Below, in pieces: positions 30,951 through 39,311 of a DNA stretch of 64,000 nucleotides (position 1 is the first letter of the stretch; the number at the start of each line of letters is the position of its first letter). The position numbers were made by a program, and so were the translations under genes. Under the pieces are notes generated by a model. The model was given only the letters and a program-made list of their open reading frames with translations, did no database searches and was not told where the DNA came from. Source of the stretch: Rheinheimera texasensis DSM 17496 (GTDB taxonomy: Bacteria; Pseudomonadota; Gammaproteobacteria; Enterobacterales; Alteromonadaceae); the NCBI RefSeq assembly GCF_000711985.1, contig NZ_JONU01000008.1, positions 496,001-560,000 on the forward strand, given 5' to 3'.

Positions 30951-31021
30951 ATCAAAGCGACCAGACAAACCTATAGCTGCTGCTGTTTAAAACCGGCAAC
31001 AACTCAGTGTATTGCGCAGGA

Positions 31022-31453
31022 TCAAAATGGCTTGACTACTGCCAGCAACACCACGGCAAACAGCACCAGCACCGGCGCTTCATTAAAAAAGCGATAAAAC
31101 CGTGCACTGCGTTTATTGCGGTTGTGTTTAAAATCCGCCAGCAATTTAAAGCAATAACCGTGGTAAGCGTAAAGCATTGCCACCAGCAGCAGTTTGACAT
31201 GTAACCAGTGGCTGGCGGCAAACCAGGCGCTGCCATAGCTGTGAATTAACAGCGCGCCAAATACCGCCGTCAGGATGGCAAAAGGCGTGACAAAATACAG
31301 CAGGCGGCGTTCCATCACTTTGAACTGTGCATCAACTTCGGCCGATTGGGTCTGGGCGTGATAAACAAACAGCCGCGGCAGATAAAAAATGCCGGCGAAC
31401 CAGGCCACCATAAAAGCGATATGCAGGGCTTTATAAATCAGTAACCAACTCAT
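31022..31453 (-). CDS. hemJ: Protoporphyrinogen IX oxidase HemJ (UPF0093 family)
   Basis: Four-helix inner-membrane protein of 143 residues. The signature HIAFMVAWFAGIFYLPRLFVYH near the N-terminus (invariant His and the LPRLFVYH motif) and the HWLHVKLLLV helix identify HemJ, which oxidises protoporphyrinogen IX in organisms without HemG/HemY. AGGAAAG precedes ATG 31453. It is co-directional with the ClC gene upstream and with pyrB-hemL downstream. Confidence 0.9.
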   Translation of the reverse strand: MSWLLIYKALHIAFMVAWFAGIFYLPRLFVYHAQTQSAEVDAQFKVMERRLLYFVTPFAILTAVFGALLIHSYGSAWFAASHWLHVKLLLVAMLYAYHGYCFKLLADFKHNRNKRSARFYRFFNEAPVLVLFAVVLLAVVKPF

Positions 31454-31498
31454 GGACTTTCCTGTTTCTTTTAAGCAGCAGCGCTGCGTTGTTTGGCA

Positions 31499-33205
31499 TT
31501 ACAGCAAGTTATTCTGCCGCAGTAACAAGGCGCGAACCTGTTCCCAGCTGACCAGTCCGAGCGGTTGATCTGGCTGTTCATCGTCATACACCAGCACGGC
31601 ACCTTCGCGGGCATCACCGATTTCGGCAAAGACTTCCGCCATCGTAGCCTGATGACTGACCGCGCCGACCGGCACAAAACGCAGCGCACTGTCGCCGGAC
31701 ATCGACAGGCTGACATCGTATGCCGCCAGTTGAAATTGCTGATCAACAGCATATTGCCGGCGCACCAGGACCAGCTGCTCCGGCGCTGCGCTATCAAGCG
31801 CCTGGATCACCTGAGCATCGGTTGGGTTATCCAATAGCTGATAATTCTGTTGCAGCATCGCCAGCACGCCGACCTTTTGCAGTACATCGTCGGCCGGCGC
31901 CAGTTTATAGGGCAACTGCAGGAAATCCAGCTGCTGCAGGAAGATTGATTTTGTGTGGAAAAACTGTACGGCGGTAACATAAGAGGCGGTGATCACCAAA
32001 ATAGATGGCACTACTAGCTGTGGATTGGACGCCAGCTCCATCACCGCCACCAATGCCGCCAGTGGCGCATGTAGAGTGGCGGCCATCATCCCGGCCATGC
32101 CGAGTAGTGCATAAGTACCGACCGCACTGTGGTCGCCACTGAATAGCGAGGGCACAAAAGCCAAAATTGTTCCCATCACAATACCGATGCCAAACACCGG
32201 ACCGACGATACCACCGGGAATGCCAAGGCCCAGCGCAATGACGGTTAACAGAATCTTGCCGGCAAAAATCGCAAATAACAGTAACAACTCGTTCGGCGCC
32301 GACACTGCATAGTGGATAGCGCCCGTCTCAGCGCCAAGTGCCTGTGGGATCAAACTGCCGATGGCTGCCGTTAATAATGCAGCCAGCAACAAACGCAAAG
32401 CCAGATGCCAGCGCTGGAAGGTGCGCATTGTCAGCATCAGACTTTGATTAAAAAACGTCGCCACCACGCCCATAGCGACACCAGCCAGCAGCAAATAGGG
32501 CAGATGCCAGTTGCTCAGCGTGATCATGGTCAACGTATGCAGGTCATTGCCGGTGCCAAAGAAGGCTTGAGTGACTAAAGCGCCCATAGTCGATGCGAGC
32601 ATAATAGGAACAAACACATGGATACGATATTCCCGAAGCACCACTTCCATGACAAAAATCACCGCAGCCAGCGGCGTATTAAAAGAAGCTGAAATCCCGG
32701 CGGCAATACCACAGCCCGCGAGAATGCGGATACTGTTATATGGTAGGCGCAAATATTTACCAAACATGCTGGCACCAAAGGCACCTAAATGCACCGATGG
32801 TCCTTCACGACCGACTGAGAAACCGGCGCTGAGCGCTGCAACACCACCAAAAAACTGATGCAGGGTATTTTTCCACGGCATCAGGCCATATTTTAATTTG
32901 ATGCGATGGATCACAAACGGAATGCCGAGCCGGTAGTGTTTCAGGCCAATTAATAAGCCAAAACAGGTGATCACGGCGGCGGCAATAAACGGCAGCAGAG
33001 CGCGCAGTTGAGGCTGCAGGCTGGTGAAATCGTCAAAGTGGGTTAGATAGAAACTCTGGATCGCCATAATACTGAAGCGAAACAACACGATAAGCAGCGC
33101 AGCAACAACACCGCCGACGGCGCCGAGCAGGCATAGTTGCAATGAAGTGACAGGTAAAGCTAACCGGCGTCGCAATGGCGGCAGCCACTGTTGCACGCGT
33201 TTCAT
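31499..33205 (-). CDS. ClC-family anion channel/transporter with C-terminal CBS-like region, atypical filter
   Basis: A polytopic ClC core (about residues 20-430) with the GREGPSVHLG motif keeping the gating glutamate, followed by about 130 cytoplasmic residues that look like CBS domains. By eye alignment to E. coli ClcA several key residues differ: the filter GSGIP is RLGIP (Ser107 to Leu), the internal proton glutamate Glu203 is Val (FVMEVV for FIIEEM), GGIFAP is GGIVGP, and Tyr445 is Phe. It is therefore probably not a classical 2Cl-/H+ antiporter. Anion and coupling are unknown. hemJ starts 45 bases downstream. Confidence 0.88.
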   Translation of the reverse strand: MKRVQQWLPPLRRRLALPVTSLQLCLLGAVGGVVAALLIVLFRFSIMAIQSFYLTHFDDFTSLQPQLRALLPFIAAAVITCFGLLIGLKHYRLGIPFVIHRIKLKYGLMPWKNTLHQFFGGVAALSAGFSVGREGPSVHLGAFGASMFGKYLRLPYNSIRILAGCGIAAGISASFNTPLAAVIFVMEVVLREYRIHVFVPIMLASTMGALVTQAFFGTGNDLHTLTMITLSNWHLPYLLLAGVAMGVVATFFNQSLMLTMRTFQRWHLALRLLLAALLTAAIGSLIPQALGAETGAIHYAVSAPNELLLLFAIFAGKILLTVIALGLGIPGGIVGPVFGIGIVMGTILAFVPSLFSGDHSAVGTYALLGMAGMMAATLHAPLAALVAVMELASNPQLVVPSILVITASYVTAVQFFHTKSIFLQQLDFLQLPYKLAPADDVLQKVGVLAMLQQNYQLLDNPTDAQVIQALDSAAPEQLVLVRRQYAVDQQFQLAAYDVSLSMSGDSALRFVPVGAVSHQATMAEVFAEIGDAREGAVLVYDDEQPDQPLGLVSWEQVRALLLRQNNLL

Positions 33206-33246
33206 GGTAAAGTACCGGAAAAATCTGCTGATAGTTCAAAGATAAC

Positions 33247-33987
33247 ATGTTGAGTCTGCTGATGAAACTTCGGATTAGTCCCGCTCTGACATTGTGGTTT
33301 CGCCAAAATTGGTGGTTGTTACCTTTAATACTGCTGGTGGCAGCACTGAGCTGGGGCCTTGGCAACTGGCAGTTGTTGCGGCAACTTTCGCAGTATCAGC
33401 AGCAGAGTCAGCTGAATAGTCAGCAACTGCAACAAAGCGAACAGGCAAAAACAGACGCTTTGCGACAGCGTGATTTTATTGCCACTGAACTGGCCGTCGA
33501 AAAAAACACTAATCAGCTCTTACAACAGGACATCAAAGAACAGCAGCAAAAGTTGTTTGATCTGAAAAAAGAACTGGCGGTGTATCAAAAGATTGTGGCT
33601 CCAGTACCTGAGAGTGGCACGCTGGTGATCGACAGTTTCCGCCTGCAGCCGGGCAGTGCTGTCGGACGCTTTCAGTTTAGTGTGCTGTTGATTGAACAGA
33701 ACAAACAGAAAAAACAGACGCGGGCCCAGTTGGAAATCAAACTCAAAGGCAAGCGCAAGAAAAAATCAGTTGAAGTCGATTTGTTAAAACTGGCTGGTTT
33801 TAGCAACAAAGCGAAACGGCTGGTGATTAAAAATTTCCGTACAGTGGAAGGTGAGTTTGTGCTGCCTGCCAGCTTTGTGCCGGAAAAGCTGTTGATCCGT
33901 CTGAGCAGTAACTCTGGCCAGGGCGGTAGCAGCATAATCCTGACGAAGGAACTGGCCTGGGACGGTCAGAGTGAAATACTTGATTAA
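33247..33987 (+). CDS. DUF6776-like membrane protein
   Basis: Conserved hypothetical protein of 246 residues with an N-terminal transmembrane helix (LLPLILLVAALSWGLGNW, about 27-45), a Gln-rich coiled coil (about 50-110) and a C-terminal beta-rich domain with a very basic patch (LKGKRKKKSVEVDLL). It commonly lies beside erpA in marine gammaproteobacteria, which is the case here (57 bases). Topology suggests a single-pass inner-membrane protein with a periplasmic C-terminus. No function can be assigned. Confidence 0.75.
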   Translation: MLSLLMKLRISPALTLWFRQNWWLLPLILLVAALSWGLGNWQLLRQLSQYQQQSQLNSQQLQQSEQAKTDALRQRDFIATELAVEKNTNQLLQQDIKEQQQKLFDLKKELAVYQKIVAPVPESGTLVIDSFRLQPGSAVGRFQFSVLLIEQNKQKKQTRAQLEIKLKGKRKKKSVEVDLLKLAGFSNKAKRLVIKNFRTVEGEFVLPASFVPEKLLIRLSSNSGQGGSSIILTKELAWDGQSEILD

Positions 33988-34044
33988 AATGCTCAGGTAT
34001 TAGATAATTTCGCTCCATTTTTTCTGTTCCTGTCAGGAGTCGTG

Positions 34045-34386
34045 ATGTCAGAAATGCAGATGCCGATCCAGTTTACTGATGCTGCCGCCAACAAAGTACT
34101 GGCACTGGTCACCGATGAAGAAAACCCGGCGTTAAAACTGCGGGTTTATGTCACTGGCGGTGGTTGTTCAGGTTTTCAGTACGGTTTTACCTTTGATGAG
34201 AAAGTGAACGAAGGTGATCTGACCATTGAAAAACACGGCGTGACTATGGTGGTCGACCCGATGAGTCTGCAATATTTGGTGGGTGGTGTAGTGGATTACA
34301 CCGAAGGTTTGCAAGGCAGTCGTTTCATTGTGCAAAACCCAAATGCCACCACCACTTGTGGCTGCGGTTCCAGTTTCTCCGTCTGA
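34045..34386 (+). CDS. erpA: Iron-sulfur cluster insertion protein ErpA
   Basis: A-type Fe-S carrier delivering clusters to apo-enzymes, including those of isoprenoid synthesis. The three cluster cysteines are visible: GGGCSGFQY and the C-terminal CGCGSSF. ATG 34045 has AGGAG 5-6 bases upstream; a GTG one codon earlier would add one residue. 113 residues, as in E. coli (114). Confidence 0.97.
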   Translation: MSEMQMPIQFTDAAANKVLALVTDEENPALKLRVYVTGGGCSGFQYGFTFDEKVNEGDLTIEKHGVTMVVDPMSLQYLVGGVVDYTEGLQGSRFIVQNPNATTTCGCGSSFSV

Positions 34387-34800
34387 TTAATTCCTGTCAC
34401 CGGCCAGTGTTGCACTGGCTGGTCTGTCCTCCCTGAATTTACCGCTGATTTTTTCATCGAATCTTACATCCCCTGCCGACTTGTACTAGAATGGCGCAGT
34501 TTTTCTAACAAAAATATTACGATTAGCTGATATAGACCACTGAAATCTCTCCCAGTTTGGGCGCTGCTTCGCATCGGTTTTAATCTTATCAGGCTGATTT
34601 AACACAATAAATTACATCTGAGTTACGACAGCGTAAGACACTGGACAAATTTTAACTGTTGTAACTGTACGCTCGTCGCATCCTATGGTTTAATGAACCG
34701 ATTTTTATTGCTTATTGGGACACCAATAAGGTTTGGATTTTTATTTGGCAGGAAGTGTTTTACATAAAAAAAGCGTTCAACGCTGGGAGACTATTTAGTT
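34387..34800. other. 414-bp intergenic region between erpA and the mini-XRE gene
   Basis: It holds a 9-bp hairpin (34401-34421) just after erpA without a T-run, a candidate promoter (TTACAT 34464-34469, 17-base spacer, TAGAAT 34487-34492) and an 8-bp perfect palindrome CTTATTGG/CCAATAAG with 4-base spacer (34711-34718, 34723-34730). The stretch is AT-rich. If the promoter is real the XRE mRNA would have a leader of about 300 bases. No convincing gene is seen. Confidence 0.5.
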
Positions 34801-35043
34801 ATGAAAGGTACCAAAAGCGTCATTTCTGACGAAAATAAAAGATTGTGCTTGTGGCTGAAACGCCAGCGCCAGGATAAAGGACATACCATGCGCAGCCTCT
34901 CTGAAGTATTAGGCACACCACATTCTTTTATTGGAAAAGTAGAGAATCAGGAACGTCGTTTAGATGTCGTGGAATTCGTCCGGTATTGCCAGGCATTGGA
35001 AGTGGACCCAGCGGAAGGATTACGGCAGGTGACTCAGCCTTAA
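34801..35043 (+). CDS. Small XRE-family transcriptional regulator
   Basis: An 80-residue protein consisting almost only of a Cro/CI helix-turn-helix: LCLWLKRQRQDKGHTMRSLSEVLGTPHSF then IGKVENQERRLDVVEFVRYCQAL. The HTH spans about residues 15-70 and no effector domain is present. GGGAGA lies about 12 bases upstream of ATG. It is monocistronic, with a strong terminator directly after. The palindrome at 34711-34730 is a possible own operator. Confidence 0.85.
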   Translation: MKGTKSVISDENKRLCLWLKRQRQDKGHTMRSLSEVLGTPHSFIGKVENQERRLDVVEFVRYCQALEVDPAEGLRQVTQP

Positions 35044-35061
35044 GTTCTGAGCCAGCTGAAT

Positions 35062-35089
35062 AAAAAGCCTGCAATTGCAGGCTTTTTTT
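35062..35089. terminator. Bidirectional intrinsic terminator between XRE gene and ampG
   Basis: AAAAAGCCTGCAA is mirrored by TTGCAGGCTTTTT (35062-35074, 35075-35087), giving an AGCCTGC/GCAGGCT stem with an AATT loop, an A-run before and a T-run after. It serves the convergent XRE and ampG genes. Confidence 0.92.
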
Positions 35090-35109
35090 ATGACTGGCTG
35101 TGCAGCAGA

Positions 35110-36456
35110 TTAGAGTTGTTGTCCGCGCTGTCTCAGCAACAACATGATGTACCACAACAAGCCAAGTGCCGGCAGCACCATCAGGGATGTGAGCAGGAAA
35201 AACAACGACCAGTCACCGCCGAGCCAATCCACAAGGCTGCCACCAAAGGATGCCATCGAAGTGCGCCCAAAATTACCGACAGATGCCAACAACGCATACT
35301 GACTGGCAGAAAATGCCACGCCGGTAAACGCTGATAAAAATGACACAAATGCCACAATCGAAAATGCAGTGGTGAAGTTGTCCAGAATAATAGTCCAGAA
35401 TAACAAATGCTCATCAGGGCCGGTTTGTGCCAGCCAGGCAAACATCAGATTACTGGCCGCCATTGCCAGACCACCAATCACCAGACCTTTAAAGACGCCA
35501 AAGCGGGTATTAAGCAAGCTGCCTAACAGCGTAAAAAATACCGTGGCGCCCCAGCCGATGAGTTTCGAATATTCAGCAATTTGTTCGTTGGAAAAGCCCA
35601 CTTCCCGGTAAAACTGGATCGACATCCGGCCAAGGAAGGATTCACCTAACTTAAAGGTCAGGATAAACAAAACCAGCAGCACTGACACTTTCACGCCATT
35701 GCGCCGGACAAAGTCAGCAAAGGGCTCCAGCACTGTCACTTGCAGCCAGAGTAACACCGGATGCGACTGGCTATGCTGATAGCGCTCCGCCGCTTTTTGC
35801 TGCAGTAAATCGCGATTGGATTCAGGTTCACGTACAAACAAAGTCCCGAGCGCCAGTACTGCCAGCAAAGCAGCCAACCCCAGATAAATAGGCGACCAGC
35901 CGAAGCGGTCTGCATAGTGGAAAGCCAGATATCCCGGTAACGAGTATCCGGTCCACCAGCCAGCAACACCCATCGCCGCCGCCGCCGGTAGTTTCTGCGC
36001 TTCCTGACCAATAATATCAATCCGGTAACCGTCGATGGCGACATCCATACTGGCCGCTGCGGCAGCGACAGCCAAAGCCAACAATGACGTCCACATCAGA
36101 CTGGCAGCTGGATTGGTCAGGGCAATGCCAACGGTAAAAAACACAATCAGCAGCTGCAGAGACAAAATCCAGCTACGACGCTGGCCAAGTTTATGGGTCA
36201 GATATGGCAGCTTGACGCGGTCCAATACCGGCGCCCACAGAAAATTGATGGCATAAACGGCTGTGACAGAGCCAAAATAGCTGATAGCAGCCCGCGATAA
36301 ATTGGCATCTTTGAGCCAGCCGGTCATCGCGCTGCTGATTAAGACCCAGGGATATCCGGACGAGCAACCCAGCAGAAAAATAAACCAGAGACGGGGATCA
36401 CGATAAATCCGGATGGTGGCTAACCAGCCTTGCTCCGGGCGCACAACTTCAGACAT
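35110..36456 (-). CDS. ampG: AmpG-family muropeptide permease (PAT family MFS)
   Basis: Imports anhydro-muropeptides (GlcNAc-anhMurNAc peptides) for recycling. About 12 hydrophobic segments are present; the start of the core (RLWFIFLLGCSSGYPWVLISSAMTGWL) and the ATMDVAIDGYRID-like segment (ASMDVAIDGYRIDI) are typical of AmpG/PAT transporters. ATG 36456 has GGAG 9 bases upstream; the frame runs open to 36522 without support. 448 residues. The yajG and bolA genes nearby recall the bolA-yajG-ampG cluster of E. coli. Confidence 0.9.
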   Translation of the reverse strand: MSEVVRPEQGWLATIRIYRDPRLWFIFLLGCSSGYPWVLISSAMTGWLKDANLSRAAISYFGSVTAVYAINFLWAPVLDRVKLPYLTHKLGQRRSWILSLQLLIVFFTVGIALTNPAASLMWTSLLALAVAAAAASMDVAIDGYRIDIIGQEAQKLPAAAAMGVAGWWTGYSLPGYLAFHYADRFGWSPIYLGLAALLAVLALGTLFVREPESNRDLLQQKAAERYQHSQSHPVLLWLQVTVLEPFADFVRRNGVKVSVLLVLFILTFKLGESFLGRMSIQFYREVGFSNEQIAEYSKLIGWGATVFFTLLGSLLNTRFGVFKGLVIGGLAMAASNLMFAWLAQTGPDEHLLFWTIILDNFTTAFSIVAFVSFLSAFTGVAFSASQYALLASVGNFGRTSMASFGGSLVDWLGGDWSLFFLLTSLMVLPALGLLWYIMLLLRQRGQQL

Positions 36457-36531
36457 CCGGCATGACTCCAGCACGGGCAGACAGAAAGACGCCACATTAA
36501 CAAAGCCGGTGTGGCAAAGCAAAGTAACAAT

Positions 36532-36852
36532 TCAGGGCCGCACACCAACAAAATCGGCTGGTCCTTGGGTTTTTCCGAGCAAATAGCCCATGCACTGATG
36601 CAGCTCCCGCCGCAGACGGCGGTCGGATTTTAATTCAGCTTCTGAGCAGAGTTCGAGTTGATAAATCAGGTGCCAAAACACCATTTCGCGAAACGATTGC
36701 GGGACTTTGTTGCTGACCTGCAGTTGCGCCCATTCTTCCAGAGTATCCCAGACAAACAAATGCATTTCCCGGTGCGGTAGCTGTCCACGCAGATACCTGG
36801 ACAGGAAAAACACCAGTTGTTTGGATTTTTGCTCCAAAAAAGTATCTAACAT
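36532..36852 (-). CDS. Conserved hypothetical protein, 106 aa
   Basis: I do not recognise a named family. The protein is soluble-looking, helical and rich in Arg, Glu, Leu and aromatic residues (LVFFLSRYLRGQLPHREMHLFVWDTLEEW), without signal peptide or membrane span. The gene is flanked by ppi upstream and ampG downstream on the same strand, 75 bases before ampG. Codon use looks like that of its neighbours, which supports a real gene. Confidence 0.65.
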   Translation of the reverse strand: MLDTFLEQKSKQLVFFLSRYLRGQLPHREMHLFVWDTLEEWAQLQVSNKVPQSFREMVFWHLIYQLELCSEAELKSDRRLRRELHQCMGYLLGKTQGPADFVGVRP

Positions 36853-36924
36853 TCGGACACCCTGTTTAACAAAGGTGGCGCTTGGCCACTTTGGTTAACC
36901 CGACAGCAGGTGCGGGTTGAACAG

Positions 36925-36950
36925 CACAGTGCTGCAGTAACAGCACTGTG
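36925..36950. repeat. 10-bp perfect inverted repeat between ppi and the hypothetical gene
   Basis: CACAGTGCTG (36925-36934) and CAGCACTGTG (36941-36950) with a 6-base loop form a stable hairpin 23 bases after the ppi stop. No T-run follows on either strand, so it may be a processing or mRNA-stability element rather than a terminator. Confidence 0.5.
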
Positions 36951-36972
36951 ACTAGGGCAAGTATAGACGGTA

Positions 36973-37560
36973 TTATTTAGCAGGAAGTAATATTGCGCGG
37001 GCGATCACAACGGGTTTTTTCGGCACATTTTCCCAGCCGAGTTTCTCGTTCAGACCGGTTTCGAGTTTGCGAATCTTCTCAATGGTCTCAATCCCTTCAA
37101 CCACATTACCAAACACGGCGTAACCCCAGTTTTTACCCGGATTTAAGCTGGTGTTTTCATTGAGATTAATAAAAAACTGATTGGTGGCGGTGTGCGGGCC
37201 TTTTTCCTGATGTGCCATAGCGACACTGTACTGAATGTTTTTCAGGCCATTGCCGGACTCATTTGGGATCTCCGCGAGGTTTTTGATAGCGACATACTCG
37301 CGATCATAACCGCCGCCCTGCAACACAAATTCCGGTTCCAAGCGGTGGAACACAGTGCCGTCATACATTTTTTTATCAACGTAGGTCAGGAAGTTATTCA
37401 CTGTCAGAGCTGCTTTCATCCGATCCAGTTCGATCACGATGTCACCTTCGGTCGTGATCAGTTTAACCCGCGGAAACAGGTTATCTTTCTGGATATGCTC
37501 GCCAGCAGCAAAAACCAACGAACTGCTGAGCAGGCAAATTAGGGCAAAGAGACGTTTCAT
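36973..37560 (-). CDS. Cyclophilin-type peptidyl-prolyl isomerase, periplasmic
   Basis: PpiA-type rotamase. A Sec signal (KRLFALICLLSSSLVFA) precedes a cyclophilin domain with FHRLEPEFVLQGGGYD, the AMAHQEKGPHTATNQFFINL motif and NWGYAVFGNVVEGIETI. 195 residues. ATG 37560 chosen; a GTG one codon upstream abuts the yajG stop. GAGGA lies 8 bases upstream, inside yajG, so the two are probably co-transcribed. Confidence 0.93.
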   Translation of the reverse strand: MKRLFALICLLSSSLVFAAGEHIQKDNLFPRVKLITTEGDIVIELDRMKAALTVNNFLTYVDKKMYDGTVFHRLEPEFVLQGGGYDREYVAIKNLAEIPNESGNGLKNIQYSVAMAHQEKGPHTATNQFFINLNENTSLNPGKNWGYAVFGNVVEGIETIEKIRKLETGLNEKLGWENVPKKPVVIARAILLPAK

Positions 37561-37563
37561 CAC

Positions 37564-38124
37564 TTAGTTCCTCAGAAAATCCTGCCAGCTTGGGTCACGC
37601 AACATGTTGCCCAGCACCTGTTCGGTCAGGACGCGTAACTCACGCTCAGCGACTGCGGTATCCAGTTTAAACGGGCCGGAGAAGCTGCTTTTACCGCTGT
37701 AACTTTTGTTGAAAGAGCCGGAATCCCGCTCAATTAACAAGGTCAGCTCGACACTGTTTTTCACCACGTGTTCGACAGCTTTTAACTCGGCATTGGCTTC
37801 GAGCTGGTTGATTTGTAAGGTCACAATTACTGGCTCAGCACCGGAAATGCGCGCACCTTGCTGCGTTAATGCGCTGCTCAGAGTTTGTTGTAACTGTCCG
37901 GTCAGATCATTGGTAGTCGGATAGGATTTAACGGAATCGCCATCACGCATCACCAGGGTACCGTTTGTCGGTCTGTTGTCCTGTACGTTCAACGCAAAGG
38001 CGGTGTTGGTCAGCTGATTTGACTGATTCCAGAAAATTTGCGGCGCAACAATAAAAGACGGCACCGGATTACTGCAACCGGCAACACCAACCGCGAAAAC
38101 CGCGGCAAGCAGGATTGAACGCAT
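37564..38124 (-). CDS. yajG: YajG-family lipoprotein
   Basis: Lipoprotein signal with lipobox VAGC near residue 17. The body (FWNQSNQLTNTAFALNVQDNRP and LEANAELKAVEHVVKNSVELTLLIE) resembles E. coli YajG, an outer-membrane-type lipoprotein of unknown function. 186 residues. It lies between rlmG and ppi on the same strand, 2 bases after rlmG and touching ppi, so an rlmG-yajG-ppi operon is likely. Confidence 0.85.
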   Translation of the reverse strand: MRSILLAAVFAVGVAGCSNPVPSFIVAPQIFWNQSNQLTNTAFALNVQDNRPTNGTLVMRDGDSVKSYPTTNDLTGQLQQTLSSALTQQGARISGAEPVIVTLQINQLEANAELKAVEHVVKNSVELTLLIERDSGSFNKSYSGKSSFSGPFKLDTAVAERELRVLTEQVLGNMLRDPSWQDFLRN

Positions 38125-38126
38125 AA

Positions 38127-39278
38127 CTATTTCCTTCTGATAGCTTCAAAGACGCTGAATTTTGCATTACTGGCTACGTGAATACAACCGCCGAACAGGC
38201 GTGTCAGTTTTTCACCATACCCAAGGTGGCGGTTGCAGACAATCCGCAGCCGGCCACCGATTTTCAATACACGCCGCGCATCGGCAAACATCTGCCAGGC
38301 AATGTGGTCAGTCACGGCTTGTTGCTGGTGAAATGGCGGGTTACATAAAATATAGTCGGCAGACAAGTCGGCTTGCTGACTCAGGCTGTCATCAGCCAGA
38401 AATTCACACCGGGTGGCTGTTGGAAAACATGCATTGACGTTGTCTTTGGCCGATTGCACCGCCATAAAAGATTCATCGCAAAACAGCAGATGCGCCTGAG
38501 GCTCGGTCGCAAGCACGGCAAGGCCAATCACGCCGTTACCACAGCCTAAATCTATCACGCGCTGCCCAGACTGAACCTGTGGTAAATGTTGCAGGAAAAA
38601 GCGGGCTCCAACGTCTAACTGCTCACGGGCAAACACATTGGCGTGATTGATGATTTGCAGCGTGACAGGGCCTTGTGGTGTTGGTAATTCTACCGGCCAG
38701 GTCAAGGGAAATTGCGGACGGGTCGGCACCGGTAACTTTTTATCGCAGACGGCGGTGATCAGCCGGCATTTCTTTTCCGTTAAAGAAGCACTGACCGAGC
38801 CGATTTCTTCTGCGAAAATCTGCAGTAAATTGGCGTGAATATCTTTTGCTTTAGCAGCTGCAATAAGCGGAGCACCGTCGGGCAGATGCTGTTTCAGTTG
38901 GCGGAGCTGGTAGCGCAGAAAACTATGATTGCCGGGTAACTTCAACAAAACTGCGACAAAATCCGGACAAGCTTCGGTGCTGGCAACTTGCTGCACCGGG
39001 CTCAGACCGTTCTGTTGCAGGTTGTGTTGGGTCGCCAGCTGGCTGATATAAGAGTCGCTCCACTGCACTGGTGCAAAATGGTGCAGCGCGCAGGCGAGAG
39101 TGCCGAACTGGTCGTTGACCACTAATACCGGGGTATCGGCGCTGGCCAGATGCTGCTGGGCGTAGCGGATTAACAGCTCATCGGCGGCATCCCAGGCTTG
39201 CAGACTACGGGTTTTCTGCTCCGGCGGAAATCGATCCAGCTGTAGTTGGATCTGGTCTAGGGTAAATTGGCTGGACAT
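38127..39278 (-). CDS. rlmG: 23S rRNA (guanine-1835-N2)-methyltransferase
   Basis: Methylates G1835 of 23S rRNA. Two tandem methyltransferase-like domains: an inactive N-terminal half (LQAWDAADELL, NDQFGTLACALH) and an active half with the SAM motif VIDLGCGNGVIGL and catalytic CNPPFHQQ. The NHANVFAREQLDVGARFFLQHLP segment distinguishes RlmG from RsmC. ATG 39278 gives 383 residues; no clear Shine-Dalgarno is visible. The start region overlaps nothing if the divergent dioxygenase starts at 39312. Confidence 0.93.
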   Translation of the reverse strand: MSSQFTLDQIQLQLDRFPPEQKTRSLQAWDAADELLIRYAQQHLASADTPVLVVNDQFGTLACALHHFAPVQWSDSYISQLATQHNLQQNGLSPVQQVASTEACPDFVAVLLKLPGNHSFLRYQLRQLKQHLPDGAPLIAAAKAKDIHANLLQIFAEEIGSVSASLTEKKCRLITAVCDKKLPVPTRPQFPLTWPVELPTPQGPVTLQIINHANVFAREQLDVGARFFLQHLPQVQSGQRVIDLGCGNGVIGLAVLATEPQAHLLFCDESFMAVQSAKDNVNACFPTATRCEFLADDSLSQQADLSADYILCNPPFHQQQAVTDHIAWQMFADARRVLKIGGRLRIVCNRHLGYGEKLTRLFGGCIHVASNAKFSVFEAIRRK

Positions 39279-39311
39279 AATCAGGTTCGGCAGCAACAAA
39301 AGGCGGTTATT

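Noticed and set aside
34693-34767. 24-codon hydrophobic open frame before the XRE gene
   Set aside because: It has an ATG but no Shine-Dalgarno and contains the palindrome; chance frame is more likely.
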